Shown piece by piece: positions 24,723 through 33,234 of a stretch of DNA of 64,000 nt. The DNA lies in assembly GCA_900472675.1 (NCBI GenBank), contig UCJA01000004.1:62001-126000 (forward strand). The letters are read 5' to 3'. How positions within the stretch are numbered: position 1 is the stretch's first letter; each line of letters begins with the position of its first letter. Below the pieces are notes generated by a model that did not search any database, was not told the origin of the DNA, and saw nothing but the letters and a program-made list of their open reading frames with translations. The position numbers were made by a program, and so were the translations under genes. This stretch comes from Hyphomicrobiales bacterium. Its GTDB lineage: Bacteria > Pseudomonadota > Alphaproteobacteria > Rhizobiales > Rhizobiaceae.

Positions 24723-26686
24723 TCGCTCATCGCCGTGACCATATCGGACCGGCTCTGGTCGTCGCGTCTCTGCTGTGCATGGGTGCTGTTGCGTCGTGGT
24801 TTCTTGTCGCGCCGCTGCTGACCGGTCCGGCTCTGCCGGATACGGAGGTGGCGCGGATGGTGATTACCTATTCAACGCTTCCGCGCCTTGCGACCGCGCT
24901 GATTGCCGGGGCAAGCCTTGCCCTCTCCGGCGCGCTGTTCCAGCAGGTGCTGCGCAATCCCTTGGCGGACCCGACAACGCTTGGCGTTTCTGCGGGCGCA
25001 AACCTTGCGATCGTCCTGGTGTCGCTGTTTCTGCCCGGTCTGCTTGGCGCCGGCCGCGACGTGGTGGCCTTGGTCGGCAGCGCAACGGCCGCCGCCATCG
25101 TCATCGGACTTGGTGCGCGCCGCGGTTTTTCGCCCTATTCACTGGTCTTGTCGGGGCTGGTTCTCAGCCTCTGGTGCGGCGGCCTCTCCGCCATTCTCAT
25201 CCTGCTCAACGACCGATACCTGGCGAGCCTGTTCATCTGGGGTGCGGGGTCGCTGGCGCAGCAGAGCTGGGTCATTCCTCTGTCGCTCTTGTGGAAGCTT
25301 GCGGCGATCGGCATCGCCTGCGCCTTCGTGATCAGGCCGCTTGCTCTGCTTGATCTTGGCGAAAGCAGTTCCACCGCGCTTGGGGTTCGGCTGGTGCGGT
25401 TGCGCTTTCTGGTGGTCGCCGGTGCCGTCGCACTTGCCGCCTTCGTTACCAGCGCCGTCGGGGTGATCGGTTTCATCGGCCTGGTTGCCCCGACAATCGC
25501 GCGGCTATCCGGCGCCCGGCGTCCGGCGCAGCTGCTGTTCTGGTCGCCGCTGATCGGTGCAGGCCTGCTTTTCGTCGCCGACGCCGTTCTTCAGCTGGCG
25601 GCGGACACGCTCGGCAACTTCCTGCCGACCGGTGCCGTCACGGCGATTTTCGGATCTCCCCTGCTTCTGGCACTTCTGCCGCGCCTGAAGATCAGGCACA
25701 GGCTCCAGGCGCCGCCGGTCCGTCGGCCGACGCGCAAGTGGGTGGGGGCCACGCCGATGGTCATTGCGGTGGCCGGCTTCCTGGTGTTCCTTTCCATCGC
25801 CATACTGCTCGGACGGGGCGTCGATGGCCACTGGACAATCATTTCCTCCGAGTTCCTGGCGGATATCCTGTCGGTGCGGATCCCGAAGGTCGCCGCAGCC
25901 CTTTCATCGGGCGCCATGCTTGCGATTGCCGGATGCATTCTGCAGCGCCTCACCGGAAACGAGATGGCAAGCCCGGAGGTTCTGGGCATCAGTGCGGGCG
26001 CGACATTCGGCATTGCGCTTGCCGTGTTTGCCGCGGCACCCGGGTTTTCCGGGCAGTTCGCATTCGCAACGGCCGGCGCGATCGCCGTTCTAGCGGTGAT
26101 CTTCCTCACTTCACGGCAATCCGCATTTGCGCCAGAGCGGGTGCTGCTCGCCGGGATCGCGCTGAGCGCCATGGTCGATGCCGTCGTCGGCGTGCTGAGC
26201 TCGAGCGGTGATCCGCGGGCGGTGCTCCTGATGCGCTGGATGAGTGGTTCGACCTATCTCGTCGACGGGCGGATTGCCGCGGCTGAGATGGGAATTGCTG
26301 CGGTGCTGATTGCGGTGGCGCTTGCGGCCCGCCGCTGGCTCGACATCCTGCCGCTTGGTGCCGCACCTTCGGTCGCGGTCGGCGTGCCACTTGCGCGATC
26401 CAGGCTCGCACTGTTCGGGCTGGCAGGGCTGATGACGGCCGCTGCAACGCTCACAGTCGGGCCGCTGTCGTTCGTCGGGTTGATGGGGCCGCACCTTGCC
26501 CGGGAGGCGGGGCTGACGCGGGCCCCGCCGCAGATGATCGGCGCTGCGCTGATCGGCGGCGGGCTTATGATGGCTGCTGATTTCGTGGGGCGCACGCTTG
26601 TCTCGCCCTACCAGATCCCGGCTGGCCTGGTCTGTGCTCTCATCGGTGCTCCGGTTCTGATGCTGATGCTGGGCCGGAAAACCTGA
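24719..26686 (+). CDS. fhuB: Ferric-siderophore ABC permease, two fused FecCD domains (FhuB)
   Basis: At 655 residues this is twice the usual FecCD permease length, as in FhuB of E. coli, with two homologous halves. The first half has ATALIAGASLALSGALFQQVLRNPLADPTTLGVSAGANLAIV and VGVIGFIGLVAPTIARL. The second repeats these as KVAAALSSGAMLAIAGCILQRLTGNEMASPEVLGISAGATFGIA and VGPLSFVGLMGPHLAREAG. About twenty hydrophobic segments are visible. The double permease is characteristic of hydroxamate (ferrichrome-type) uptake, which helps define the substrate class of the operon. Confidence 0.87.
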   Translation: MIAHRRDHIGPALVVASLLCMGAVASWFLVAPLLTGPALPDTEVARMVITYSTLPRLATALIAGASLALSGALFQQVLRNPLADPTTLGVSAGANLAIVLVSLFLPGLLGAGRDVVALVGSATAAAIVIGLGARRGFSPYSLVLSGLVLSLWCGGLSAILILLNDRYLASLFIWGAGSLAQQSWVIPLSLLWKLAAIGIACAFVIRPLALLDLGESSSTALGVRLVRLRFLVVAGAVALAAFVTSAVGVIGFIGLVAPTIARLSGARRPAQLLFWSPLIGAGLLFVADAVLQLAADTLGNFLPTGAVTAIFGSPLLLALLPRLKIRHRLQAPPVRRPTRKWVGATPMVIAVAGFLVFLSIAILLGRGVDGHWTIISSEFLADILSVRIPKVAAALSSGAMLAIAGCILQRLTGNEMASPEVLGISAGATFGIALAVFAAAPGFSGQFAFATAGAIAVLAVIFLTSRQSAFAPERVLLAGIALSAMVDAVVGVLSSSGDPRAVLLMRWMSGSTYLVDGRIAAAEMGIAAVLIAVALAARRWLDILPLGAAPSVAVGVPLARSRLALFGLAGLMTAAATLTVGPLSFVGLMGPHLAREAGLTRAPPQMIGAALIGGGLMMAADFVGRTLVSPYQIPAGLVCALIGAPVLMLMLGRKT

Positions 26687-26803
26687 GGTGCGTTCGAGGG
26701 CGCTTTCGTCCGGATTGATTGGTTGGTCTTGCCGGCGCCCTTGCAAGGGTTCCACCTCTTCTGCTAGGCGTCGGGCCTGTGACCGGCGTGGAGCCGGGAC
26801 GCT

Positions 26804-27874
26804 TTGAGCAAAGGCCGAAGTAACGTGGCGCAAAAGGCTGTGACGCTGAAGGACGTGGCGCTCGCAGCGAATGTGTCGCGCGCAACCGCGGCTCGTGCCC
26901 TCAACAATTACGGTTATGTCGGCGGGGAAGCGGCGGAACGCGTGCTGCAGGCAGCGGAAAGCCTCGGCTACCGTGGCAACCGCGTGGCCCAGGCGCTGCG
27001 GCGCGGCCAGCTGCCGCTGATCGGCTTCATGCCGGGCGATATCCAGAACCCCTTCTTTGCGCGGGTCGCCCATGACGTGGACGTGGAACTGCGCGCCTCG
27101 CGGCACAACCTGCTGATCGCCAGCAGCGAGGAGGATCCCGAACAGGAAAGGGAGCTGCTCGAGAGTCTGCGATCGCTTAACGTGCGGGGTTTCATGGTTG
27201 CCCCCACCTCGGCCGACGATAATGCGCATCTGATGGGGCTGGTAAAGGAGGGCGTTCCGCTCGTCCTGATCGACCGCGCGCTGCCGGATGTCGCCTGCGA
27301 CAGCGTCACCGTGGACAACGAAGGCGGAGCGCGCGAGGCCGTCAACTACCTGATTGCCAACGGTCACCGCCGCATCGGCCTGATCCAGGACGATTCCCGC
27401 ATCACCACGGCGCGCGGCCGCCTGGCCGGCTATCTGCAGGCCCTGCAGAGCCACGGGATCGAGGTGGATGAGAGCCTGATCACCGTGTCCCGTTCCACGG
27501 TGGAATACGCGATCGACGCGACCATCCGGCTGTTCAGCCGACCCGTCCGACCGACCGCGCTTTTCACGGTGGACAGCCTGATGACCCAGGGCGCCCTCTT
27601 AGGCCTGCGATCCATGGGGCTTGCCGTGCCGCACGATGTTTCTGTGGTCGGCTTCGATGATTTCAACCTCGCCACCTTTACGGATCCGCAGATCACCGTG
27701 GTGGCGCAGCCGGTCGCGCAGATCGGTCCGCTGGCGGTCAAGCTGCTGCTGCAACGGATCAACGGCAGCACGGAGCCGCCGCATACTGCACAGTTTCCCA
27801 CCCGGCTGATCGTGCGCGGTTCCGTATCGCGCCCCTCCGGCGCGCGGAAGCGCCAACAGCCGGCCCAGGCTTAA
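26804..27874 (+). CDS. LacI-family transcriptional regulator of the Amadori-compound locus
   Basis: The product has 356 residues. The LacI helix-turn-helix is VTLKDVALAANVSRATAARALNNYGYVGGEAAERVLQAAESLGY, followed by the hinge RGNRVAQALRRGQ and a periplasmic-binding-like domain (PLIGFMPGDIQNPFFARVAHDVD, GFMVAPTSADDN, GLIQDDSRITTARGRLAGY, VVGFDDFNLATF). A TTG at 26804 with GGAG ten bases upstream is used. A GTG at 26825 (MAQKAVTLKDV) is also plausible. It is followed on the same strand by two near-palindromic sites with a central CG and by the FrlB-like gene, so it most likely represses that operon. Confidence 0.82.
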   Translation: MSKGRSNVAQKAVTLKDVALAANVSRATAARALNNYGYVGGEAAERVLQAAESLGYRGNRVAQALRRGQLPLIGFMPGDIQNPFFARVAHDVDVELRASRHNLLIASSEEDPEQERELLESLRSLNVRGFMVAPTSADDNAHLMGLVKEGVPLVLIDRALPDVACDSVTVDNEGGAREAVNYLIANGHRRIGLIQDDSRITTARGRLAGYLQALQSHGIEVDESLITVSRSTVEYAIDATIRLFSRPVRPTALFTVDSLMTQGALLGLRSMGLAVPHDVSVVGFDDFNLATFTDPQITVVAQPVAQIGPLAVKLLLQRINGSTEPPHTAQFPTRLIVRGSVSRPSGARKRQQPAQA

Positions 27875-27925
27875 AAAATCAAAAACCGTCTTGCCAGCCA
27901 GTTTTTGTCATGCATAATCCCTGTG

Positions 27926-27995
27926 TGAGATCGGTCTCTTTCCTCCCTGGCGGGCGTCCGGTCTCTATTTTCACCTCTGTGTGAGATCGATATCA
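27926..27995 (+). promoter_or_regulatory. Pair of candidate LacI-type operators upstream of the Amadori operon
   Basis: The 13-mer CTGTGTGAGATCG occurs twice, at 27921-27933 and 27977-27989, 56 bp apart. Each opens a near-palindrome centred on CG: TGAGATCGGTCTCT (27926-27939) and TGAGATCGATATCA (27982-27995). LacI-family operators are short palindromes with a central CG, often in pairs. The sites lie 100-170 bp upstream of the first enzyme gene and downstream of the LacI gene. Confidence 0.6.
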
Positions 27996-28094
27996 TATTT
28001 CTGGAATTGGCGGGCTGAAGGCCAGCGCGCCGACAGTCTCCTGTCGGCCGTGGCGGACGTGTGCCTGCCGTTCATCGACAGACAAGGGACCCGA

Positions 28095-29108
28095 ATGTTG
28101 AACTTTGACAAAGCCCGCTTCATCAAGATCCAGAGCGGCGCCGTTGCAATTGCAGACAAGATCCGCCCGCTGATGCGCGAGGTTCTCGACGCTGGCATCG
28201 AGCGGATCTACTTCATGGGCACCGGCGGTGTGCAGCTGCTGACCTTCCCGGCGATCGATCTGGCGGCCCGCTACACGACTTTCCCGGTCGCCGCCTGCCT
28301 GCCGGCCCAGGTCATTCTCGACCCTCCCGCCGGCCTCAACGAAAAGGCGCTGGTGGTCATGCCGTCGCTGTCGGGAACCACGAAGGAAAGCGTGGCGCTG
28401 GTGCCGTTCCTGCAGGCGCGGGGCGTCCGGCTCCTCACGCTCACCGGTCATGCGGACACGCCGCTTGCCCAGCAGGCCGACTACACGTTCACCAACTTTG
28501 CGGAGGACGACACGTCGTCGGAATCCTTCTATCTTCAGACGATGATCATTGTCCTGGCGCTGCTTGCCGAGACCGGCAAGATCGACGATTTCGACGCCAT
28601 TGTCTCGGAGCTGAAGACGCTTCCGGGGCTGCTTGCCGATGCCAAGGCGGCCTATGAGGACGAGGCTGCCAAGCTTGCGCAGTCGATCAAGGACGAGCCC
28701 TACCACATCTTCACCGGCGCCGGCTCCGTCTGGCCGGAAGCGCATTACTACGGCATGTGCATTCTTGAGGAAATGCAGTGGATCCGCACCCGGCCGGTGC
28801 ATGCCGCCGACTTCTTCCACGGCACGCTGGAGCTCGTCGAGCCGGGCGTCAGCGTCTTCCTGTTCAAGGGCGAAGATGCGCTGCGGCCGCTTGCCGACCG
28901 GGTCGAGCGCTTCGTGCATCGCTATACGGACAAGGTCTGGATCCTCGATTCCGCATCGGCGGCGCTTCCCGGCATTTCGCCCCGGGTTCGCAGCCTGATC
29001 TCGCCGGTGGTGCTTGCAACCCTTCTGGAGCGGCTGAGCGCCCATCTGGAAGTGCTGCGCGAGCACCCGCTGACGACGCGCCGCTACTACAAGCGCGTCG
29101 AATACTGA
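28095..29108 (+). CDS. frlB: SIS-domain sugar-amine-6-phosphate deglycase (FrlB-like)
   Basis: The product has 337 residues and two SIS domains. Blocks match fructoselysine-6-phosphate deglycase: GIERIYFMGTGGVQLL, VVMPSLSGTTKESVALV, SESFYLQTMIIVLALL, HIFTGAGSVWPEAHYYGMCILEEMQWIRTRPVHAADFFHGTLELVEPGVSVFLF, and the ending RRYYKRVEY (E. coli FrlB has HGPLEIVEPGV and RRYYGGLVEY). The enzyme splits a phosphorylated Amadori compound into glucose 6-phosphate and an amine or amino acid. FrlC-like and FrlD-like genes downstream support this. The start at 28095 follows AAGGGACCCGA. Confidence 0.75.
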   Translation: MLNFDKARFIKIQSGAVAIADKIRPLMREVLDAGIERIYFMGTGGVQLLTFPAIDLAARYTTFPVAACLPAQVILDPPAGLNEKALVVMPSLSGTTKESVALVPFLQARGVRLLTLTGHADTPLAQQADYTFTNFAEDDTSSESFYLQTMIIVLALLAETGKIDDFDAIVSELKTLPGLLADAKAAYEDEAAKLAQSIKDEPYHIFTGAGSVWPEAHYYGMCILEEMQWIRTRPVHAADFFHGTLELVEPGVSVFLFKGEDALRPLADRVERFVHRYTDKVWILDSASAALPGISPRVRSLISPVVLATLLERLSAHLEVLREHPLTTRRYYKRVEY

Positions 29109-29116
29109 TGCCTGCG

Positions 29117-29153
29117 GCGCGCATCCCGAACCGCCAGACGCCGGGATGCGCGC
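29117..29153 (+). terminator. Strong stem-loop between the deglycase and binding-protein genes
   Basis: GCGCGCATCCCG (29117-29128) and its perfect complement CGGGATGCGCGC (29142-29153) form a 12-bp stem with a 13-nt loop, followed by TTTTCC. It has the form of a weak intrinsic terminator or attenuator inside the operon, just before the binding-protein gene with its own AAAGGGGAATCAAGC ribosome site. Confidence 0.65.
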
Positions 29154-29193
29154 TTTTCCATCGATCGTTCAACAAGCAAAAGGGGAATCAAGC

Positions 29194-30531
29194 ATGCAAC
29201 GGTCACTCCACACCACGGCAGCCTTCATCGCCGCCGCATCCGTCATGGGACTGTCCTTTGGCCTCACGGCCTCGGCAGCCATGGCTGCCGGCGAAGCGCC
29301 GGTTGCCGACCCGGCCGCCAAGGTCGATTACAGTGGCAAGCTGACGATCCTGACCAAATTCGGCCTGCAGCAGCTTTCCCCTTATTTCGTCAATATCGCC
29401 AAGGCCTATGAAGCCGCTCACCCGGGCGTCAAGGTCGAGCTGATCCAGGAGAACGACGACAGCATCAAGGGCAAGACCAAGACGCTGGTTGCCTCGAACT
29501 CGCTGCCGGACATCTACTTCTCCTGGACGGGGACCTGGGGCGAGAACTTCGTTCGCGGCAATCGCGCGGTCGATCTCTCCAAGGTGATCGGGCCCGATAC
29601 CGACTGGGGCAAGACCTTGAGCCCGGCCGCGGTCAAGGCGTTTGCCTATAACGGCAAATACTTCGGCGTTCCGCTTTATCTCGACGCCAAGTTCATGGGC
29701 TACAACAAGAAGATGTTCGCCGATCTTGGCCTTGAGGCGCCCAAGGATTTCGACGGGCTGCTGAAGGCCTGCGATGCGCTGAAGGCCTCCGGTGTCGTGC
29801 CGATCGCGATCGGCAACAAGGAGTCCTGGCCGCTCGTCCATTACCTCGGGCAGATGCTGGCCTACAATGTGCCGGTCGCGGCGCTGGAACGGGATTTCGA
29901 CCCGAAGACCGCCAAGTTCGACGATCCGGGCTATGTGGCCGCGCTCAACCAGTACAAGGCGTTGCAGGATCGCTGCGCCGGCGGCGCCCAGGTGAACGGC
30001 CTCTCCTACCAGACCGCCATGCAGTCGCTGAGCGACAAGAAGGCGGCCATGTATTACCAGGAGATCATCGAATTCGACCAGGCGGCCACCAAGGAAACGG
30101 CTCTGAAGCCTGAAGAATTCGGCTTCTTCAAGCTGCCGGCTCCGAAGGACGCCAAGGGGTCGACGACTGCGCTCGAAGGCGCGCCGGAAGGCTATATGGT
30201 CAATACCAAGGCCAAGAACGTGCCGCTGGCGATCGACTTCCTGAAGTTCCTGACCAGCCAGGAGAACGGCAAGACGCTGTCGGAACCGCCGTTCGGCCAG
30301 CCGAGCGCTGTGATCGGTGGCGCCGACAAGACCAAGATCAACCCCAATGTGGCCGAAGGCATGGATGAGATCGCCAAGGCCACCTACCTGATGCAGTGGC
30401 TCGATACGGTCAACCATCCGCGCGTCGCTGCCGCATGGCTTTCCGGCATGCAGGCCTTCGCCGGGGGCTCCATGTCTGCGGAAGACCTGGTGGCTTCGGT
30501 TCGCAAAGCTGCGGCGGCTGCTGCCAAGTAA
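29194..30531 (+). CDS. ABC importer periplasmic binding protein of the Amadori locus
   Basis: This family-1 solute-binding protein has 445 residues. The signal peptide ends near ASAAMAAGEAP. Mature landmarks are LTILTKFGLQQLSPYFVNIAKAYEAAHPGVKVELIQ, LPDIYFSWTGTWGENFVRG, GVPLYLDAKFMGYNKKMF, VVPIAIGNKESWPLVHYLG and GAPEGYMVNTKAKNVPLAIDFLKFLTS. AAAGGGGAATCAAGC precedes the ATG at 29194. An upstream in-frame ATG would place codons before the signal peptide. The ligand is presumably a fructosyl amino acid or amine, from neighbours only. Confidence 0.78.
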   Translation: MQRSLHTTAAFIAAASVMGLSFGLTASAAMAAGEAPVADPAAKVDYSGKLTILTKFGLQQLSPYFVNIAKAYEAAHPGVKVELIQENDDSIKGKTKTLVASNSLPDIYFSWTGTWGENFVRGNRAVDLSKVIGPDTDWGKTLSPAAVKAFAYNGKYFGVPLYLDAKFMGYNKKMFADLGLEAPKDFDGLLKACDALKASGVVPIAIGNKESWPLVHYLGQMLAYNVPVAALERDFDPKTAKFDDPGYVAALNQYKALQDRCAGGAQVNGLSYQTAMQSLSDKKAAMYYQEIIEFDQAATKETALKPEEFGFFKLPAPKDAKGSTTALEGAPEGYMVNTKAKNVPLAIDFLKFLTSQENGKTLSEPPFGQPSAVIGGADKTKINPNVAEGMDEIAKATYLMQWLDTVNHPRVAAAWLSGMQAFAGGSMSAEDLVASVRKAAAAAAK

Positions 30532-31499
30532 TGACGATGGCGACTGCAACCGCAACTCCAAGGGACGGTGCCGCCAAGCGCGGCGCTGTCCCAGACCGCC
30601 GGGCCTACCTGCGGCACAGCCTGCTGCAGCAACTGGCGGCGCTGCGCTGGGGTGTTCTGGCGCTGATCATCGTCGGCTGGTTCGTCTACTATCCGATCAT
30701 CGACAATTTCTTCGTCAGCACCACCACGCAGGACATCTTCACGGGCGAGGTCGACAATGTGGGCCTCGACAACTACCGCCGGCTGCTCGACGATCCGGTG
30801 GTGTGGCGGGCGCTGGGCAACAACGGCCTCTACGCCGTCTTCTCGGTGATCTTCCAGGTGTTTGCGGCCTTCGTGCTGGCCGCCATCATCGAAGGGCTGA
30901 AGAACAGGACCTGGCGCAATTTCTGGCGCGCCGTCTACTTCATCCCGTCGGCGATCTCGACCACGGTCACCGGTCTGCTCTTCTACTTCATCTACCAGCC
31001 GGACATCGGCCTGCTCGACGCCTTCCTGCATCTGATCGGGCTGCAGAACCTCTCCTACACCTGGCTCGGGGACGAGCGCACGGCGATCTATGCGATCATC
31101 GCCATGAGCCAGTGGCAGGGGTTCGGCTACTCCACGCTGCTGTTCACCATCGCCATCCAGAAAATCCCGCGGGAACTCTATGACGCCGCGACGATCGACG
31201 GGGCTGGCGCGATCCGCCAGCTGTTTGCCATCACCTTTCCGCTGACGCGTGAAATGACCGGCATGATGATCATCGTCACCATTGCCGGCGCCTTCCAGGT
31301 GTTCAACGAGGTCATGGTGATGACAGGCGGCGGACCGAACAATTCCAGCCAGGTGCTCGGCACGTGGCTCTACGAGCAGGGCTTCAACCAGAACGACATG
31401 GGCTATGCGGCGGCGATCGGCGTCGTCATCTTCGTCGCCACCCTGATCACCGGTCTGATGCAGCTCTGGTATACCAAGCGACGGAGGGTCCAGGTATGA
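30531..31499 (+). CDS. ABC importer permease 1 of the Amadori locus
   Basis: This MalF-type permease has 322 residues. A hydrophilic N-terminus (MTMATATATPRDGAAKRG) leads into a first membrane segment (WGVLALIIVGWFVYYPII). The EAA loop is YDAATIDGAGAIRQLFAITFPL. The start shares its A with the stop of the binding-protein gene (TAATG). A second ATG six bases on is possible. It forms a heterodimer with the next permease. Confidence 0.82.
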   Translation: MTMATATATPRDGAAKRGAVPDRRAYLRHSLLQQLAALRWGVLALIIVGWFVYYPIIDNFFVSTTTQDIFTGEVDNVGLDNYRRLLDDPVVWRALGNNGLYAVFSVIFQVFAAFVLAAIIEGLKNRTWRNFWRAVYFIPSAISTTVTGLLFYFIYQPDIGLLDAFLHLIGLQNLSYTWLGDERTAIYAIIAMSQWQGFGYSTLLFTIAIQKIPRELYDAATIDGAGAIRQLFAITFPLTREMTGMMIIVTIAGAFQVFNEVMVMTGGGPNNSSQVLGTWLYEQGFNQNDMGYAAAIGVVIFVATLITGLMQLWYTKRRRVQV

Positions 31500-32359
31500 G
31501 CACGATTGTCACACCCATGGCGCATCCTCCCCTGCGCAACCCCTGGGTCATGCTGGGCAAGGGCTTCCTGATGGCGCTGCTGGTGTCTGCCGGCGTCCTC
31601 GTTCTCTACCCGCTGATCTGGATGGCGCTCGGCGGCTTCAAGTCGAACAGCCAGATCTTCAGCGATCCCTTCGCGCTGCCCAACCGCTGGTCCTTCGACA
31701 ACTATGTCGCCGCCTGGAACCTGGGGGTGCGCAACTTCCTGTTCTCCAGCCTGCTGGTGACGGTCGTCTCCACCATCACCACCGTGTTCATCAGCGCCTG
31801 GACGGCCTATGGGCTGACCCGGACGAAGATGTTCGGCAAGCCGGTAATCGTCGGCTTCGTGCTGGGCGGCATGATGCTGAGCCCCACGGTTGCGCTGGTG
31901 CCGCTCGTGCAGATGATGCAGAGCCTTGGCCTCTACAACACGCACTGGGCGCTGATCATCCTCTACACGGCGTTCCGGGTGCCCTTCACCACATTTCTGA
32001 TCCGCGCCTATATGCTGGACCTGCCGCGCGACCTGGACGAGGCCGCCATGATCGACGGGGCGAGCGAGGGCCAGATCTTCCGCAAGGTGATGCTGCCGCT
32101 CTGCCGGTCGATCATCGTCTCCTGCATCATCCTGCACATCCTGTTTGCGTGGAACGAATATCTCTTCGCGATGATCTTCACCAACCAGATCGACGTGCAG
32201 ACGCTTCCGGTCGGGCTTACCTCGCTGATGGCCAAGCACGGCACGAACTATGCCGAGGTCTTCGCCGCCATGACCATTTCGGCGCTACCGATCGTCATCA
32301 TCTTTTTCTTTACCCAGCGCTACTTCATCCGCGGCCTTACGGAGGGCATCGGCAAATGA
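31496..32359 (+). CDS. ABC importer permease 2 of the Amadori locus
   Basis: This MalG-type permease has 287 residues. The first membrane segment is KGFLMALLVSAGVLVLYPLIW, the EAA loop is DEAAMIDGASEGQIFRKVMLPL, and the ending is RYFIRGLTEGIGK. The ATG overlaps the permease 1 stop (ATGA), with GGAGGGTCCAGGT upstream. It in turn overlaps the FrlC-like gene, so transport and first metabolic steps are translationally coupled. Confidence 0.82.
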   Translation: MSTIVTPMAHPPLRNPWVMLGKGFLMALLVSAGVLVLYPLIWMALGGFKSNSQIFSDPFALPNRWSFDNYVAAWNLGVRNFLFSSLLVTVVSTITTVFISAWTAYGLTRTKMFGKPVIVGFVLGGMMLSPTVALVPLVQMMQSLGLYNTHWALIILYTAFRVPFTTFLIRAYMLDLPRDLDEAAMIDGASEGQIFRKVMLPLCRSIIVSCIILHILFAWNEYLFAMIFTNQIDVQTLPVGLTSLMAKHGTNYAEVFAAMTISALPIVIIFFFTQRYFIRGLTEGIGK

Positions 32360-33234
32360 CCATAACGATAATGCCAGGCGTGCCCAAACTCTCGGCCACA
32401 CAGCTGATCGGGGCCAACTTCAGCTTCCAGCACTATCCGTTCGAACAGGTGGCGCCGATCATCCGCGGGTTCGGTGTTACGGAGATCGAGCTGTGGGGGA
32501 TCGCTCCTCATCTCGACCTCTTCCATGCGGATGCAGCGCGGGTTGCACGGGTCAAGACGATCCTTGAGGACAACGGCCTGTCGACCTGGTGCTTCACGCC
32601 GGAGCAGGTCACCTATCCCATCAACATCGCGTCCGGCGATGCGCAACTGCGGCGCGACAGCGTCGACCGCCTGCGGCACGCCGCCGAGATCTGCGCGGAG
32701 CTCGGCGCGCGCTACCTGTTGCTGACGACCGGGCGTGGTTTTGAGAGCGCGCCGCGCGACCGGGCCTGGGCCGATGCGGTGGAGAGCCTGCGTGACATCA
32801 CCGGTCACGCGCAAGCCTGCGGGATCCGCTGCCTGCTCGAGCCGCTGCAGCGGGTGGAGACCAATGTGGTCACCAATGCGACCGATCTTTCCCATATGCT
32901 GGCCGACGTCGCCTCGCCCGTCATGGACGTGGTGCTGGACACGGTCGGCATGGCAACAGCCGGCGATACGGTCGGGGACTATCTCCGGCTGTTCGGCGAC
33001 CGGATTGCGCATGTGCAGCTGGTCGACGGCACGCCCGCCGGCCATCTCGTCTGGGGTGACGGCAACCTGCCGCTCGGGACCTATCTGAAGCAACTGGCGG
33101 CTGCAGGCTATCGCGGCAAGCTCACCTTCGAGCCGTTCGGCAAGGGCTGCTATGCCCTCGACCCGGTCAAGACCTGGACGCGCTGCCTGGAGAGGCTGGC
33201 GCCCTATCTCGCATGCGCGACGGAGACGGCATGA
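32356..33234 (+). CDS. frlC: FrlC-like TIM-barrel sugar-amine 3-epimerase
   Basis: The product has 292 residues of AP-endonuclease-2 fold and follows E. coli FrlC block by block: VTEIELWGIAPHLDLF, WCFTPEQVTYPINIASGDAQLRRDSVDRL, CLLEPLQRVETNVVTNATDLSHML, MDVVLDTVGMATAG, IAHVQLVDGTPAGHLVWGDGNLPL and LTFEPFG. FrlC interconverts fructoselysine and its C3 epimer psicoselysine. Metal ligands would be the Glu of LLEPL, Asp of VLDTV, His/Gln of HVQL and Glu of TFEPF. It lies between permease and kinase with ATGA overlaps, so it probably feeds epimeric substrates to the kinase. Confidence 0.72.
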   Translation: MTITIMPGVPKLSATQLIGANFSFQHYPFEQVAPIIRGFGVTEIELWGIAPHLDLFHADAARVARVKTILEDNGLSTWCFTPEQVTYPINIASGDAQLRRDSVDRLRHAAEICAELGARYLLLTTGRGFESAPRDRAWADAVESLRDITGHAQACGIRCLLEPLQRVETNVVTNATDLSHMLADVASPVMDVVLDTVGMATAGDTVGDYLRLFGDRIAHVQLVDGTPAGHLVWGDGNLPLGTYLKQLAAAGYRGKLTFEPFGKGCYALDPVKTWTRCLERLAPYLACATETA

